Source: W0P28-013 sp963658575 (GTDB lineage Bacteria > Bacteroidota > Bacteroidia > Bacteroidales > Paludibacteraceae). From it: a stretch of 8,955 nucleotides of DNA. Positions 1 through 5,626 of this stretch are shown here, in pieces. Position numbers and translations under genes: made by a program. The DNA lies in assembly GCA_963658575.1 (NCBI GenBank), contig CAVKQB010000072.1, forward strand, positions 1 through 8,955, in the 5' to 3' direction. Under the pieces are notes generated by a model. It searched no databases. It was not told where the DNA came from and was given only the letters and a program-made list of their open reading frames with translations. How positions within the stretch are numbered: position 1 is the first letter of the stretch; every line of letters begins with the position of its first letter.

Positions 1-7
1 GCTCCTC

Positions 8-41
8 GTCCCCCTATCCTCGCTGCGCTCGGCAGAGGGAC
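8..41. repeat. GC-rich imperfect inverted repeat at left edge
   Basis: GTCCC (8-12) pairs with GGGAC (37-41), and weaker CTC/GAG and TGC/GCA pairing is possible inside. It is followed by the words gcgccc and aaaaac. A related arrangement, a GC-rich hairpin followed by gcgcccaac, occurs at 2266-2308, so this looks like a copy of the same dispersed intergenic element. It lies 3' of the U32 gene on the minus strand. No U-tract follows it there, so I do not call it a terminator. Confidence 0.4.
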
Positions 42-72
42 AGAATTGCGCCCAAAAACGTTGCCTTACAAT

Positions 73-181
73 CATTGTCAATTAAAAACATTCCTCACTC
101 CTCACTCCTCACTCCTCACTCCTCATTTCTCATTCCTCATTCCTCATTTCTCACTACTAACTACTCACTGCTAATTGCTCA
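73..181 (-). repeat. Mosaic low-complexity intergenic repeat, copy A
   Basis: Read on the minus strand it has three blocks. The first is AGTGAGCAATTAG/TTAGTAGTGAG-type words, the second a run of GAGGAGT/GAGGAAT 7-mers, and the third TTTTTAATTGACAAT. The same block order occurs on the plus strand at 4671-4779, and the first block alone at 2311-2341 on the minus strand. The first block overlaps the U32 stop codon: TGA lies inside AGTGAGCA. An open frame on the plus strand across it only translates the repeat (PHSSFL-type residues) and is not a gene. Confidence 0.75.
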
Positions 182-1939
182 CTTAAAAATGGTCATTTCG
201 CAATGTTTGCAGTCGAACGAGAGGCGCAAATCGGCGGTGCCGCACTGCAACGTAAGCGGTTCGTGCGGCGGATTTTGCGGGTGTTGCTTGGGGCACCAGC
301 CAAAACTATAGCGCAAACAGTGTTTGGTGCGCATCAACTCGGCATGTGCGACGGGTTGCTGCTCGAACGCACGCTGCACAACCTGTGCGCCGTGGCGCGC
401 ATAAAACGCTTCGGCCTTGCTGTTGGCCACATTGGCGCGATAGTCGAGCGTTGATTGCGGAAAAGCGTGCGAGGTTTTGCGTAGCGCAACCACACGTTGC
501 GGGAAATGCGCGTTGCGTACCGCCGCCAATTTGTGCATCAGTTGACGTCGTGCGGTGGCTATGAGCGAGACGGGCACAAACCAGATTTTCTCCGTATTTA
601 TCTGAATATCAGCAGCATAGAAATCCGTATCGCCCAATTTCGATAGTTGCGCGAGCCACGTTTCGCGGGCGCGTTCGGCGTTGTTGGCCGCTATTTTTTC
701 GGTGGCTAACAGTTCGTTGGCACAGTTGCCGTCCTCGTCGGTAGCGGTGCAAAGCAGCCCATCGGCGGTGTCGGACACGGTGAGGCGCACCGCCATTTTG
801 CGTTCGGCGGAATTGCCCGAAAGCGTTTTTTCGAACGCGGCATCGTTGTTGCGGTAGAGCGGCGTGCCGATTTTCAGATAGGGCATTTTCGGCGGAAAAA
901 GTCGTGCGCCATCTACCCTATTGATACGAAATCCGACGAATTGGCCATCGCCATCGAAGCCACACAAGCCGTCGCCATTGGCAAACTGCGCCGTCGTATC
1001 GAGCGTTAAATAGTTGTCGGCCAGCGACTTGACCGTACCGACGGGTTCGCCCATCGATTTTGGCGTGTCGAACGAGGCGATATCGGCACGGCGACCGGCA
1101 AGAAAATAGTCCGTCGCGCCACGGTAGAAGGTTTTCTGCGGATTGGGTTCGAAGAAAAAGCGCGTTCGTCCCGACGAGGCGCGGCTCAACGGGCGGTCTT
1201 CGAGCGCTGCATCGATTTTTTGACGGTAATAGGCGGTGAGATTTTTCACATAGTTTTCGTCCTTCAAGCGTCCTTCGATTTTGAACGACGACACGCCCGC
1301 ATCGATCATCTCGGCCAGATGTGCCGAAGCATCGAAATCCTTGAGCGAAAGCAGATGTTTGTTCTTGGCCAGCACGCGCCCATCGGCATCGACCAGCGTA
1401 TAGGGCAGGCGGCACATCTGCGCACACGCGCCACGATTGGCACTGCGCTGCCGCAAGGCTTGGCTCAGATAGCACTGCCCGCTGTACGAAACGCACAGGG
1501 CACCATGCACAAAGCATTCGAGCGCGACGGACGTGTTTTGAGCGATTTCGCGGATTTGTGCGAGCGACAGTTCGCGTGCCAGCACCACCTGCTCGAAGCC
1601 GCAGCGTTCGAGAAACGCCACCTTTTCGGCCGTGCGATTGTCGCACTGCGTGCTGGCGTGGAGCGGAATGGGCGGCAGGTCGAGTTCGAGCAAACCCATG
1701 TCCTGCACAATGAGCGCGTCGGCTCCGACGTTGTACAAATCAACAGCGATGCGTTGCGCTTCGGCGAGTTCGTCGTCGGTCAGAATCGTGTTCAACGCCA
1801 CATAGACGCGCGCGTAGAATTTGTGCGCATAATCGACCAGCCGCGCGATATCGCCGATGGAGTTGCCCACAGCCTGTCGCGCACCGAAACGCGGCGCACC
1901 AATATAAACCGCATCGGCTCCGTGGTTGATGGCCGCCAT
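179..1939 (-). CDS. U32 family peptidase-like protein (RlhA/TrhP type)
   Basis: Member of peptidase family U32. Characterised relatives RlhA and TrhP are not proteases but hydroxylate 23S rRNA or tRNA uridine using prephenate, so a cytoplasmic RNA-modifying role is the best guess. The U32 signature ECFVHGALCVSYSGQCYLS is at residues 141-159, followed by NRGACAQMCR, which adds cysteines. The C-terminus has KHCLRYSFGWCPK and FDCKHCEM, a four-cysteine set suited to an iron-sulfur cluster. Length (586 aa from the first ATG) resembles the long RlhA-type proteins. The start is problematic: in-frame codons upstream (1940-1984) encode KKIELLSPAKNVEIG, the usual family N-terminus, but no ATG, GTG or TTG precedes them before the stop at 2018-2020. 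The coordinates given are the first canonical ATG; the true protein probably begins near 1984. Substrate is not determined. Confidence 0.88.
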   Translation of the reverse strand: MAAINHGADAVYIGAPRFGARQAVGNSIGDIARLVDYAHKFYARVYVALNTILTDDELAEAQRIAVDLYNVGADALIVQDMGLLELDLPPIPLHASTQCDNRTAEKVAFLERCGFEQVVLARELSLAQIREIAQNTSVALECFVHGALCVSYSGQCYLSQALRQRSANRGACAQMCRLPYTLVDADGRVLAKNKHLLSLKDFDASAHLAEMIDAGVSSFKIEGRLKDENYVKNLTAYYRQKIDAALEDRPLSRASSGRTRFFFEPNPQKTFYRGATDYFLAGRRADIASFDTPKSMGEPVGTVKSLADNYLTLDTTAQFANGDGLCGFDGDGQFVGFRINRVDGARLFPPKMPYLKIGTPLYRNNDAAFEKTLSGNSAERKMAVRLTVSDTADGLLCTATDEDGNCANELLATEKIAANNAERARETWLAQLSKLGDTDFYAADIQINTEKIWFVPVSLIATARRQLMHKLAAVRNAHFPQRVVALRKTSHAFPQSTLDYRANVANSKAEAFYARHGAQVVQRAFEQQPVAHAELMRTKHCLRYSFGWCPKQHPQNPPHEPLTLQCGTADLRLSFDCKHCEMTIFK

Positions 1940-2090
1940 GCCGATTTCGACGTTTTTTGCCGGCGAAAGAAGTTCTATTTTTTTAGTTGAATCGATGGCT
2001 GGGAGATTTTTAAGTTCCTAAGTTTCTCGTGCGTCGCGCGGTTTCTCATTGTTTGGGGATTTGTAGATTTGGTTAGTTGAGGATTTGGTT

Positions 2091-2114
2091 GGTTGATTGG
2101 TTGATTGGTTGATT
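2091..2114. repeat. Tandem 8-mer, three copies of GGTTGATT
   Basis: Three perfect contiguous copies (2091-2098, 2099-2106, 2107-2114). They sit upstream of the U32 gene in its spacer. A tract this short could vary in copy number by slippage, but nothing links it to a promoter. Confidence 0.7.
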
Positions 2115-2180
2115 ATTGTGCAAATAAATTTGTAAATCCGTCAATTTGTCCATTCGCTACGCGCATTTTTCCTTCGCTCG

Positions 2181-2207
2181 GCAGAGTTCAAACAAGTTTG
2201 ACTCTGC
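2181..2207. terminator. Hairpin downstream of S4 gene, possible terminator
   Basis: GCAGAGT-T-CAAAC, an AA loop, then GTTTG-ACTCTGC form a 12-bp stem with one bulge. On the minus strand it comes after the S4 stop codon (2246-2248). The sequence after the stem is CGAGCGAAGG, not a T-run, so intrinsic termination is doubtful. It may instead be mRNA 3'-end protection or part of a dispersed repeat; cgctcggcagag also occurs at 27-38. Confidence 0.3.
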
Positions 2208-2245
2208 TCTCGCTTATCAAAAAAATTCTTAATTGAATTTAACCC

Positions 2246-2560
2246 CTACCCCCACTGCGTGGGTACTCCCCCTATCTGCTGCGCAGCAGGGGGAGAGAAT
2301 GCGCCCAACAACTCCTCACTTCTCACTACTAACTGCTCACTAAATTTTATGCTGATTTCGAGATTTTGGAAGCGAATGGTGTCGCCGGCCACGATTTTGG
2401 CGCGTTTGCGCAGTTCCGTTTGGCCGTTGCGCAGTACCAAACCCGCCGCCACAACCTGCTGCGCCACACTACCCGACTCCACCGCATTGACGGCCTTGAG
2501 CAGTGCGATGAGCGGAATGAACGTTTCGCCCTCGCGGAGTGAAAAAGCAATTTTTTTCAT
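2246..2560 (-). CDS. S4-domain RNA-binding protein, YbcJ-like, with repeat-derived tail
   Basis: Residues 1-73 match the small S4-like RNA-binding proteins typified by E. coli YbcJ (about 70 aa). The pattern GSVAQQVVAAGLVLRNG followed by RKRAKIVAGDTIRF is the S4 alpha-L core with its basic RNA-contacting segment. It probably binds structured RNA in the cytoplasm; the ligand is unknown. The gene starts 12 bp after the wbpB stop on the minus strand, so they are likely co-transcribed. The oddity is the C-terminus. From residue 74 (nucleotides 2341 to 2249) the reading frame runs through intergenic repeat DNA, the mosaic repeat and then two GC-rich hairpins. This adds about 31 residues rich in Pro, Gly and Gln, a tail not expected in this family. 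The domain call is firm, the cellular role is not. Confidence 0.85.
   Translation of the reverse strand: MKKIAFSLREGETFIPLIALLKAVNAVESGSVAQQVVAAGLVLRNGQTELRKRAKIVAGDTIRFQNLEISIKFSEQLVVRSEELLGAFSPPAAQQIGGVPTQWG
2251..2341 (-). repeat. Composite repeat: two hairpins plus mosaic repeat copy C
   Basis: CCCAC-TGC-GTGGG (2251-2263) is a 5-bp hairpin. CTCCCC (2266-2271) pairs with GGGGAG (2290-2295) around the perfect palindrome CTGCTGCGCAGCAG (2276-2289). After gcgcccaac comes a short copy (2311-2341) of the mosaic repeat found at 73-181 and 4671-4779. Most of this composite lies within the S4 reading frame as an apparent C-terminal extension. Confidence 0.7.
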
Positions 2561-2572
2561 CGTTTGCGGGTG

Positions 2573-3538
2573 TTACCAGCCAAACGGGTGGCGTGCCAAA
2601 GGCAGTTTTGCCAGCGGGTGATAGTCGCCCACCAAGCCGATGGGTTTCGCATTGCGAATGGCATGAACGATGTTTATCGATTCGCGCGCATCTTCCACAC
2701 CGAAGCCTTGTCCCGCGAGAATGCGGCGGTAACTCTCGGTGTGCAGTTCGGTGAATCCTTGGCTAAACTCGAACTCGTTGCCATCGATGCGAATGGTGCG
2801 GTAGGTGCGTTTTTCGCCTTGCACGGCGTTTTCGGGCAGATTGTCGGCGTTGATGCTGAGGAAATAGCGCACACGGGCGCGTTCGAGTTCGAGGAATCCA
2901 GCGCAGCGGTCGTGCGACATCACATGCACCACATTTTTCGATACTTTGCCGAAGATCCATTGCAGCATGTCGTAGAAATGCACGCCGATGTTCGTGGCGA
3001 TGCCGCCGCTTTTGTGCACGTCGCCCTTCCAGCTGGTGTAGTACCAATTGCCGCGCGAAGTGATGTAGGTCAAATCGACATCGAAAATTTTGTCCTTGGG
3101 TGCATTTTCGACCGTCTGTTTCAGTGCCACGATGGACGGGTGCAGGCGCAACTGCAAGATGGTGTTGATGCGGTGGCCAGTTTCGCGTTCGACTTGCAGC
3201 AGTTGGTCGATGTTCCACGGATTCAGCACGAGCGGCTTTTCGCAGATGACATCGGCTCCGAGGCGCAGGCTGTAGCGCATGTGCGCATCGTGCAGGTAGT
3301 TGGGCGTGCAGATGGAGACATAGTCGATTTTGTCATCGGTCGATTTGATTTTCGAGCAGTGGCGGTCGAAAATTTCGAACTCCGTGAAGAAGTCGGCTTG
3401 CGGAAAATAACTATCCATGATGCCTACGCTGTCGAATTTGTCGTAGGCGGCCACCAAGCGGTTGCCCGTGTCCTTGATAGCCCTCAAATGGCGTGGGGCG
3501 ATGTAGCCCGCCGCGCCTATCAGTGCAAAATTTTTCAT
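2573..3538 (-). CDS. wbpB: UDP-N-acetyl-glucosaminuronate 3-dehydrogenase, WbpB/WlbA-like
   Basis: Gfo/Idh/MocA-family oxidoreductase. WbpB/WlbA enzymes oxidise C3 of UDP-GlcNAcA with NAD to the 3-keto sugar, which the aminotransferase WbpE then aminates. The N-terminus MKNFALIGAAGYIAPRH is the typical WlbA nucleotide-binding start (Rossmann glycines near residues 8-11). SICTPNYLH (75-83) ends the nucleotide fold. CEKPL (99-103) carries the family lysine K101, and GGIATNIGVHFYD (178-190) carries the expected active-site histidine H187. At 321 aa it is full length. It is cytoplasmic. The wbpD homologue lies upstream in the direction of transcription, separated by the four-helix-bundle gene, and the S4 gene follows after 12 bp. 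The shared pathway makes the assignment strong. wbpA and wbpE are not in the window. I saw no -33/-7 promoter in the 85-bp AT-rich leader (3539-3623). Confidence 0.9.
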   Translation of the reverse strand: MKNFALIGAAGYIAPRHLRAIKDTGNRLVAAYDKFDSVGIMDSYFPQADFFTEFEIFDRHCSKIKSTDDKIDYVSICTPNYLHDAHMRYSLRLGADVICEKPLVLNPWNIDQLLQVERETGHRINTILQLRLHPSIVALKQTVENAPKDKIFDVDLTYITSRGNWYYTSWKGDVHKSGGIATNIGVHFYDMLQWIFGKVSKNVVHVMSHDRCAGFLELERARVRYFLSINADNLPENAVQGEKRTYRTIRIDGNEFEFSQGFTELHTESYRRILAGQGFGVEDARESINIVHAIRNAKPIGLVGDYHPLAKLPLARHPFGW

Positions 3539-3623
3539 TGAATCAATTGATTATTTGTTTAATTGTTTAATTATTTAATTTCCAATTACTTAATTATTTT
3601 TGTTGGTTGTGTTTTTTGATTTT
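3539..3623. repeat. AATT-rich low-complexity spacer
   Basis: The spacer is built from taattgttt, taattattt and caattg words, and resembles the AATT-rich stretches at 4032-4069 and 4924-4957. It separates the four-helix-bundle stop from the wbpB start. It contains no promoter-like -7 box on the minus strand. Confidence 0.5.
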
Positions 3624-3986
3624 TCAATTGTTTTTTTTCGACGAATAGATTATTTTGGTCAGCATACGCTGTAACTCGTTTACATCAGCAATCAATTTGT
3701 CGCAAGCGGGATAATTCTTTGAAAGCGAACACAGTAACAGCCAATAGGCAGTTTCCTCCGCTTCTTTTGCCGCTATTTTCATTTTATGCACAAAATCTGC
3801 AAGACTTTCGCCATGTTGCGCTTCGCGAACGTTAGCCCCAATCGAAGCTCCAGAACGCAACAACTGATTGGCGACAACAAACTTTCGCCGACTTTCGAGT
3901 TCTTCGGTATATTCTATGATGTCGAGCGAAAACTGAAGAGATTTATCTAACAGGACATTCGGCTTGCGTGTTGTTTCCAGATTCAT
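3624..3986 (-). CDS. Four-helix-bundle protein (S23/IVP family)
   Basis: Small 120-aa protein of the four-helix-bundle family (TIGR02436, 23S rRNA intervening-sequence protein type). Diagnostic parts are LDKSLQFSLDIIEY near the start, the conserved LLRSGASIGANVREAQ in the middle (about residues 43-58), FVHKMKIAAKEAEETAYWL (65-83), and a final amphipathic helix ending in lysines. The family is common in Bacteroidetes, often as stray single genes, and its function is unknown; some members (Avd) act with diversity-generating retroelements. It interrupts the wbpD-wbpB pair and is flanked on both sides by AATT-rich repeats. It also has its own promoter-like sequence (4001-4031), suggesting an autonomous insert. 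AGGAG directly abuts the ATG, an unusually tight spacing. No reverse transcriptase or rRNA is nearby. Confidence 0.88.
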   Translation of the reverse strand: MNLETTRKPNVLLDKSLQFSLDIIEYTEELESRRKFVVANQLLRSGASIGANVREAQHGESLADFVHKMKIAAKEAEETAYWLLLCSLSKNYPACDKLIADVNELQRMLTKIIYSSKKNN

Positions 3987-4000
3987 CTCCTAAAAATTTA

Positions 4001-4031
4001 CAAACTTACTTCCACTGCCCCACTCCCCAAA
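4001..4031 (-). promoter_or_regulatory. Bacteroidetes -33/-7 promoter for four-helix-bundle gene
   Basis: On the minus strand TTTG (4028-4031) is separated by 19 bp from TAAGTTTG (4001-4008), matching the Bacteroidetes primary-sigma consensus TTTG-N19-21-TAnnTTTG. Transcription would start only about 10 nt before the ATG at 3986. This gives a very short leader that still contains AGGAG. Confidence 0.6.
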
Positions 4032-4067
4032 ATAATTGGACAATTGGGCAATTGAATAATTGGGTAA

Positions 4068-4637
4068 TTACGATGGCGTTACAACGCCATCGTGCAAAAC
4101 ATATCGTTCGCCTGTGGCGGGGCAGGTGGCGCAACCGTTTTCGTCGAAATGGAGGCGTTCGCCGTGAGCACTCACCCACCCTATCTGGCGCGCAGGATTG
4201 CCCACCACAAGGGCGTAGGGTTTCACGTCTTTGGTTACCACGGCACCAGCACCAACAAGCGCATATTCGCCTATCTCGTGGCCGCAGACCACCGTGGCGT
4301 TGGCCCCAATGCTGGCGCCGCGCCGAATGACCGTGGGGCGATACTCGCTCTTGCGCGAAACGGCACTACGCGGATTCAGCACGTTGGTGAAAACCATCGA
4401 CGGGCCAAGGAAAACATCGTCCTCGCAGACAACACCCGTGTAGACCGACACGTTGTTTTGTATCTTCACATTGCGGCCGAGACGCACCTGCGGCGACACC
4501 ACCACATTTTGCCCGATATTGCACTCCTCGCCAATGATGCAGTCCTGCATGATGTGCGAAAAATGCCAAATTTTCGTGCCGCGGCCAATGATGCAGCCGT
4601 CGTCGATGTAAGCCGATTCGTGTTTGAAATAGTCCAT
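4068..4637 (-). CDS. wbpD: UDP-2-acetamido-3-amino-dideoxyglucuronate N-acetyltransferase, WbpD/WlbB-like
   Basis: Left-handed beta-helix (hexapeptide repeat) acetyltransferase. WbpD/WlbB transfers acetyl from acetyl-CoA to the 3-amino group, giving UDP-2,3-diacetamido-2,3-dideoxy-glucuronate, a precursor for O-antigen or capsule. Hexapeptide-like turns run from DDGCIIGRGTKIWHF (residues 12-26) through CIIGEECNIGQNVVVS and RLGRNVKIQNNVSV to ASIGANATVVCGHEIG and ALVGAGAVVTKDV. VVGNPARQIGWVS is the typical end of the helix. The closing segment has two cysteines (CATC). At 189 aa it is full length. H25 in KIWHFSH is a plausible catalytic histidine by family analogy. It pairs functionally with the wbpB homologue about 0.5 kb downstream. 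Its ATG lies just beside mosaic repeat copy B, and I saw no clear promoter. Confidence 0.9.
   Translation of the reverse strand: MDYFKHESAYIDDGCIIGRGTKIWHFSHIMQDCIIGEECNIGQNVVVSPQVRLGRNVKIQNNVSVYTGVVCEDDVFLGPSMVFTNVLNPRSAVSRKSEYRPTVIRRGASIGANATVVCGHEIGEYALVGAGAVVTKDVKPYALVVGNPARQIGWVSAHGERLHFDENGCATCPATGERYVLHDGVVTPS
4070..4093. repeat. Perfect 11-bp inverted repeat over the wbpD stop
   Basis: ACGATGGCGTT (4070-4080) and AACGCCATCGT (4083-4093) are perfect reverse complements separated by AC. The structure spans the last seven sense codons of wbpD (DGVVTPS) and overlaps the stop (4068-4070). No U-tract follows on the minus strand, so it is a hairpin of unknown role rather than a clear terminator. 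Confidence 0.6.
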
Positions 4638-5081
4638 TTTAGTATGAAAGTGTAAAAGTGAGAAAGTGTGAAAGTTAGTGAGTAGTTAGTAGTGAGCAGT
4701 TAGTAGTGAGAAATTAGTAGTGAGGAATGAGGAGTGAGGAATGAGGAGTGAGGAGTTATTTTTAATTGACAATTGACAATGAAAAATTGACAAATTGAAA
4801 CATTCAATGATTCGATAATTCAGTGATTCAATGATTTAATTTGTAGTGATGCGGCAAGCCGCGTCCGTTGGTGGCGTTTTTTGTTTTTGTGGATTCGATG
4901 ATTTGGTTATTTGAAAATTGATTGGATAATTGGGTAATTGAATAATTGAGTAATTATCTTTGTTCTCTCACCTATAAACTATAACCTCTCACCTATAACC
5001 TTTTCTTGCTACTTGCTACTAAAATTGTCTTTGCTCTATGTTCTAAAAATAACCAAATCCACAGAACTTAAAAAACGCACG
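4638..5081. other. 444-bp non-coding spacer rich in simple repeats
   Basis: I see no gene on either strand. From left to right it holds AGTGAGAAAGTG-like DNA, mosaic repeat copy B (4671-4779), and ATTGAAACATTCAATGATTC-type AT-rich sequence. A small hairpin GCGGC-AA-GCCGC (4851-4862) follows, then an AATT-rich stretch (4924-4957) resembling 4032-4069. Two 13-bp direct repeats CTCTCACCTATAA (4965-4977, 4986-4998) and CTTGCTA repeats near 5005-5018 complete it. No minus-strand TAnnTTTG box serving wbpD was found. Confidence 0.55.
4671..4779 (+). repeat. Mosaic low-complexity intergenic repeat, copy B
   Basis: Read on the plus strand: TTAGTGAGTAGTTAGTAGTG words, then GAGGAATGAGGAGTGAGG 7-mers, then TTTTTAATTGACAATTGACA. 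The block order is the same as copy A (73-181) but the orientation is opposite. It lies in the leader of wbpD rather than downstream of a gene. Confidence 0.75.
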
Positions 5082-5567
5082 TTACCACAGCAACACGAGC
5101 CGGAAGCGCATTGCGCTGGGGACGAACGCTGTATCGAGTTCGTATTCGAAATCGCTCTGCGTGTAGTAGATGCGCACCGTACCGATGCCATAGTCGTAAT
5201 CGATGGTTTCGGTGTAGAAAATCCACTGCGTGGTGCTATCGGTTTGCGCCACCTCAATCTCGTTGTGGCGTGTGTAGGGCAACAGTTGTTGCGTGCGCCC
5301 TTCGGTGCCGGAGTTGTACTCGACGTAGCATTGCACCATGCCAAGGTCGTAGACCGTTTGTGTGATTTCCGGCACGTTGAAATCAGCATAAAAGTAGTTA
5401 TTGCTGAGATCGCCGGAATAGTTCCACTCCGTTACCTCCAAATCGAGGATTTTCCACGAGCCGGTGCCAGAATCGCCTTTGTCGCCTTTTGGGCCTTTGG
5501 GTCCTTGTGGCCCCTCGCACGCCGCCAGCAGCAAACAAACGAGCGGCAATAACATCAGTTTTTTCAT
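5082..5567 (-). CDS. Collagen-like lipoprotein
   Basis: 161-aa predicted lipoprotein. Residues 1-17 form a lipoprotein signal: positive KK, a hydrophobic stretch, then lipobox LAAC with lipidated cysteine C17. Immediately after comes a short collagen-like Gly-X-Y run (GPQ GPK GPK GDK GDS GTG, residues 19-36). The remaining ~120 residues are rich in Tyr, Trp and Thr and look beta-stranded, with no domain I recognise. Such short collagen-like lipoproteins are common in Bacteroidetes and presumably sit in the outer membrane; their function is unknown. The gene starts 59 bp after the hipA stop on the minus strand, with no promoter match in the gap, so read-through from hipBA is possible. Its base composition resembles the GC-richer wbp side rather than hipBA. 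Confidence 0.8.
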   Translation of the reverse strand: MKKLMLLPLVCLLLAACEGPQGPKGPKGDKGDSGTGSWKILDLEVTEWNYSGDLSNNYFYADFNVPEITQTVYDLGMVQCYVEYNSGTEGRTQQLLPYTRHNEIEVAQTDSTTQWIFYTETIDYDYGIGTVRIYYTQSDFEYELDTAFVPSAMRFRLVLLW

Positions 5568-5626
5568 AATAAATCGTTTTGCGTTATTTTTTACATGCTT
5601 TTTTTATCGTATCAGGGTACGTTGTG

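Larger units (their letters stand above)
1985..2245. other. Intergenic spacer between S4 gene and U32 gene
   Basis: No gene is recognisable. The spacer holds T-rich low-complexity DNA, three perfect tandem copies of GGTTGATT (2091-2114), and a strong hairpin at 2181-2207. That hairpin has GCAGAGT(T)CAAAC pairing with GTTTGACTCTGC: a 12-bp stem, one bulged T and an AA loop. It lies 39 bp past the S4 stop on the minus strand, but no U-tract follows it, so terminator function is uncertain. I found no -33/-7 promoter here for the U32 gene. A weak TTTATTTG (2121-2128) lacks a properly spaced -33 box. Confidence 0.5.

Noticed and set aside
75..311. Plus-strand open frame with a PHSSFL repeat peptide
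   Set aside because: It translates the mosaic intergenic repeat and then the antisense of the U32 end, so it is not a gene.
1220..1990. 256-residue plus-strand open frame opposite the U32 gene
   Set aside because: Antisense shadow of the U32 coding sequence with no domain or start context.
2119..2130. Minus-strand TTTATTTG as the U32 promoter
   Set aside because: It breaks the TAnnTTTG consensus at the second base and has no TTG at 19-21 bp.
2564..3541. 325-residue plus-strand open frame opposite wbpB
   Set aside because: It exactly shadows the well-identified wbpB gene, arises from GC-rich codon bias, and encodes no recognisable family.
3624..3986. Diversity-generating retroelement, because Avd proteins are four-helix bundles of this family
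   Set aside because: No reverse transcriptase, template or variable repeat pair is visible in the window.
4930..4962. Plus-strand TATCTTTG (4955-4962) as a promoter
   Set aside because: The nearest upstream TTG is 22 bp away, beyond normal spacing, and no plus-strand gene follows.
5568..5626. Terminator between hipA and the lipoprotein gene
   Set aside because: Only a 4-bp CGTA/TACG stem is present, followed on the minus strand by an A-run rather than a U-run.
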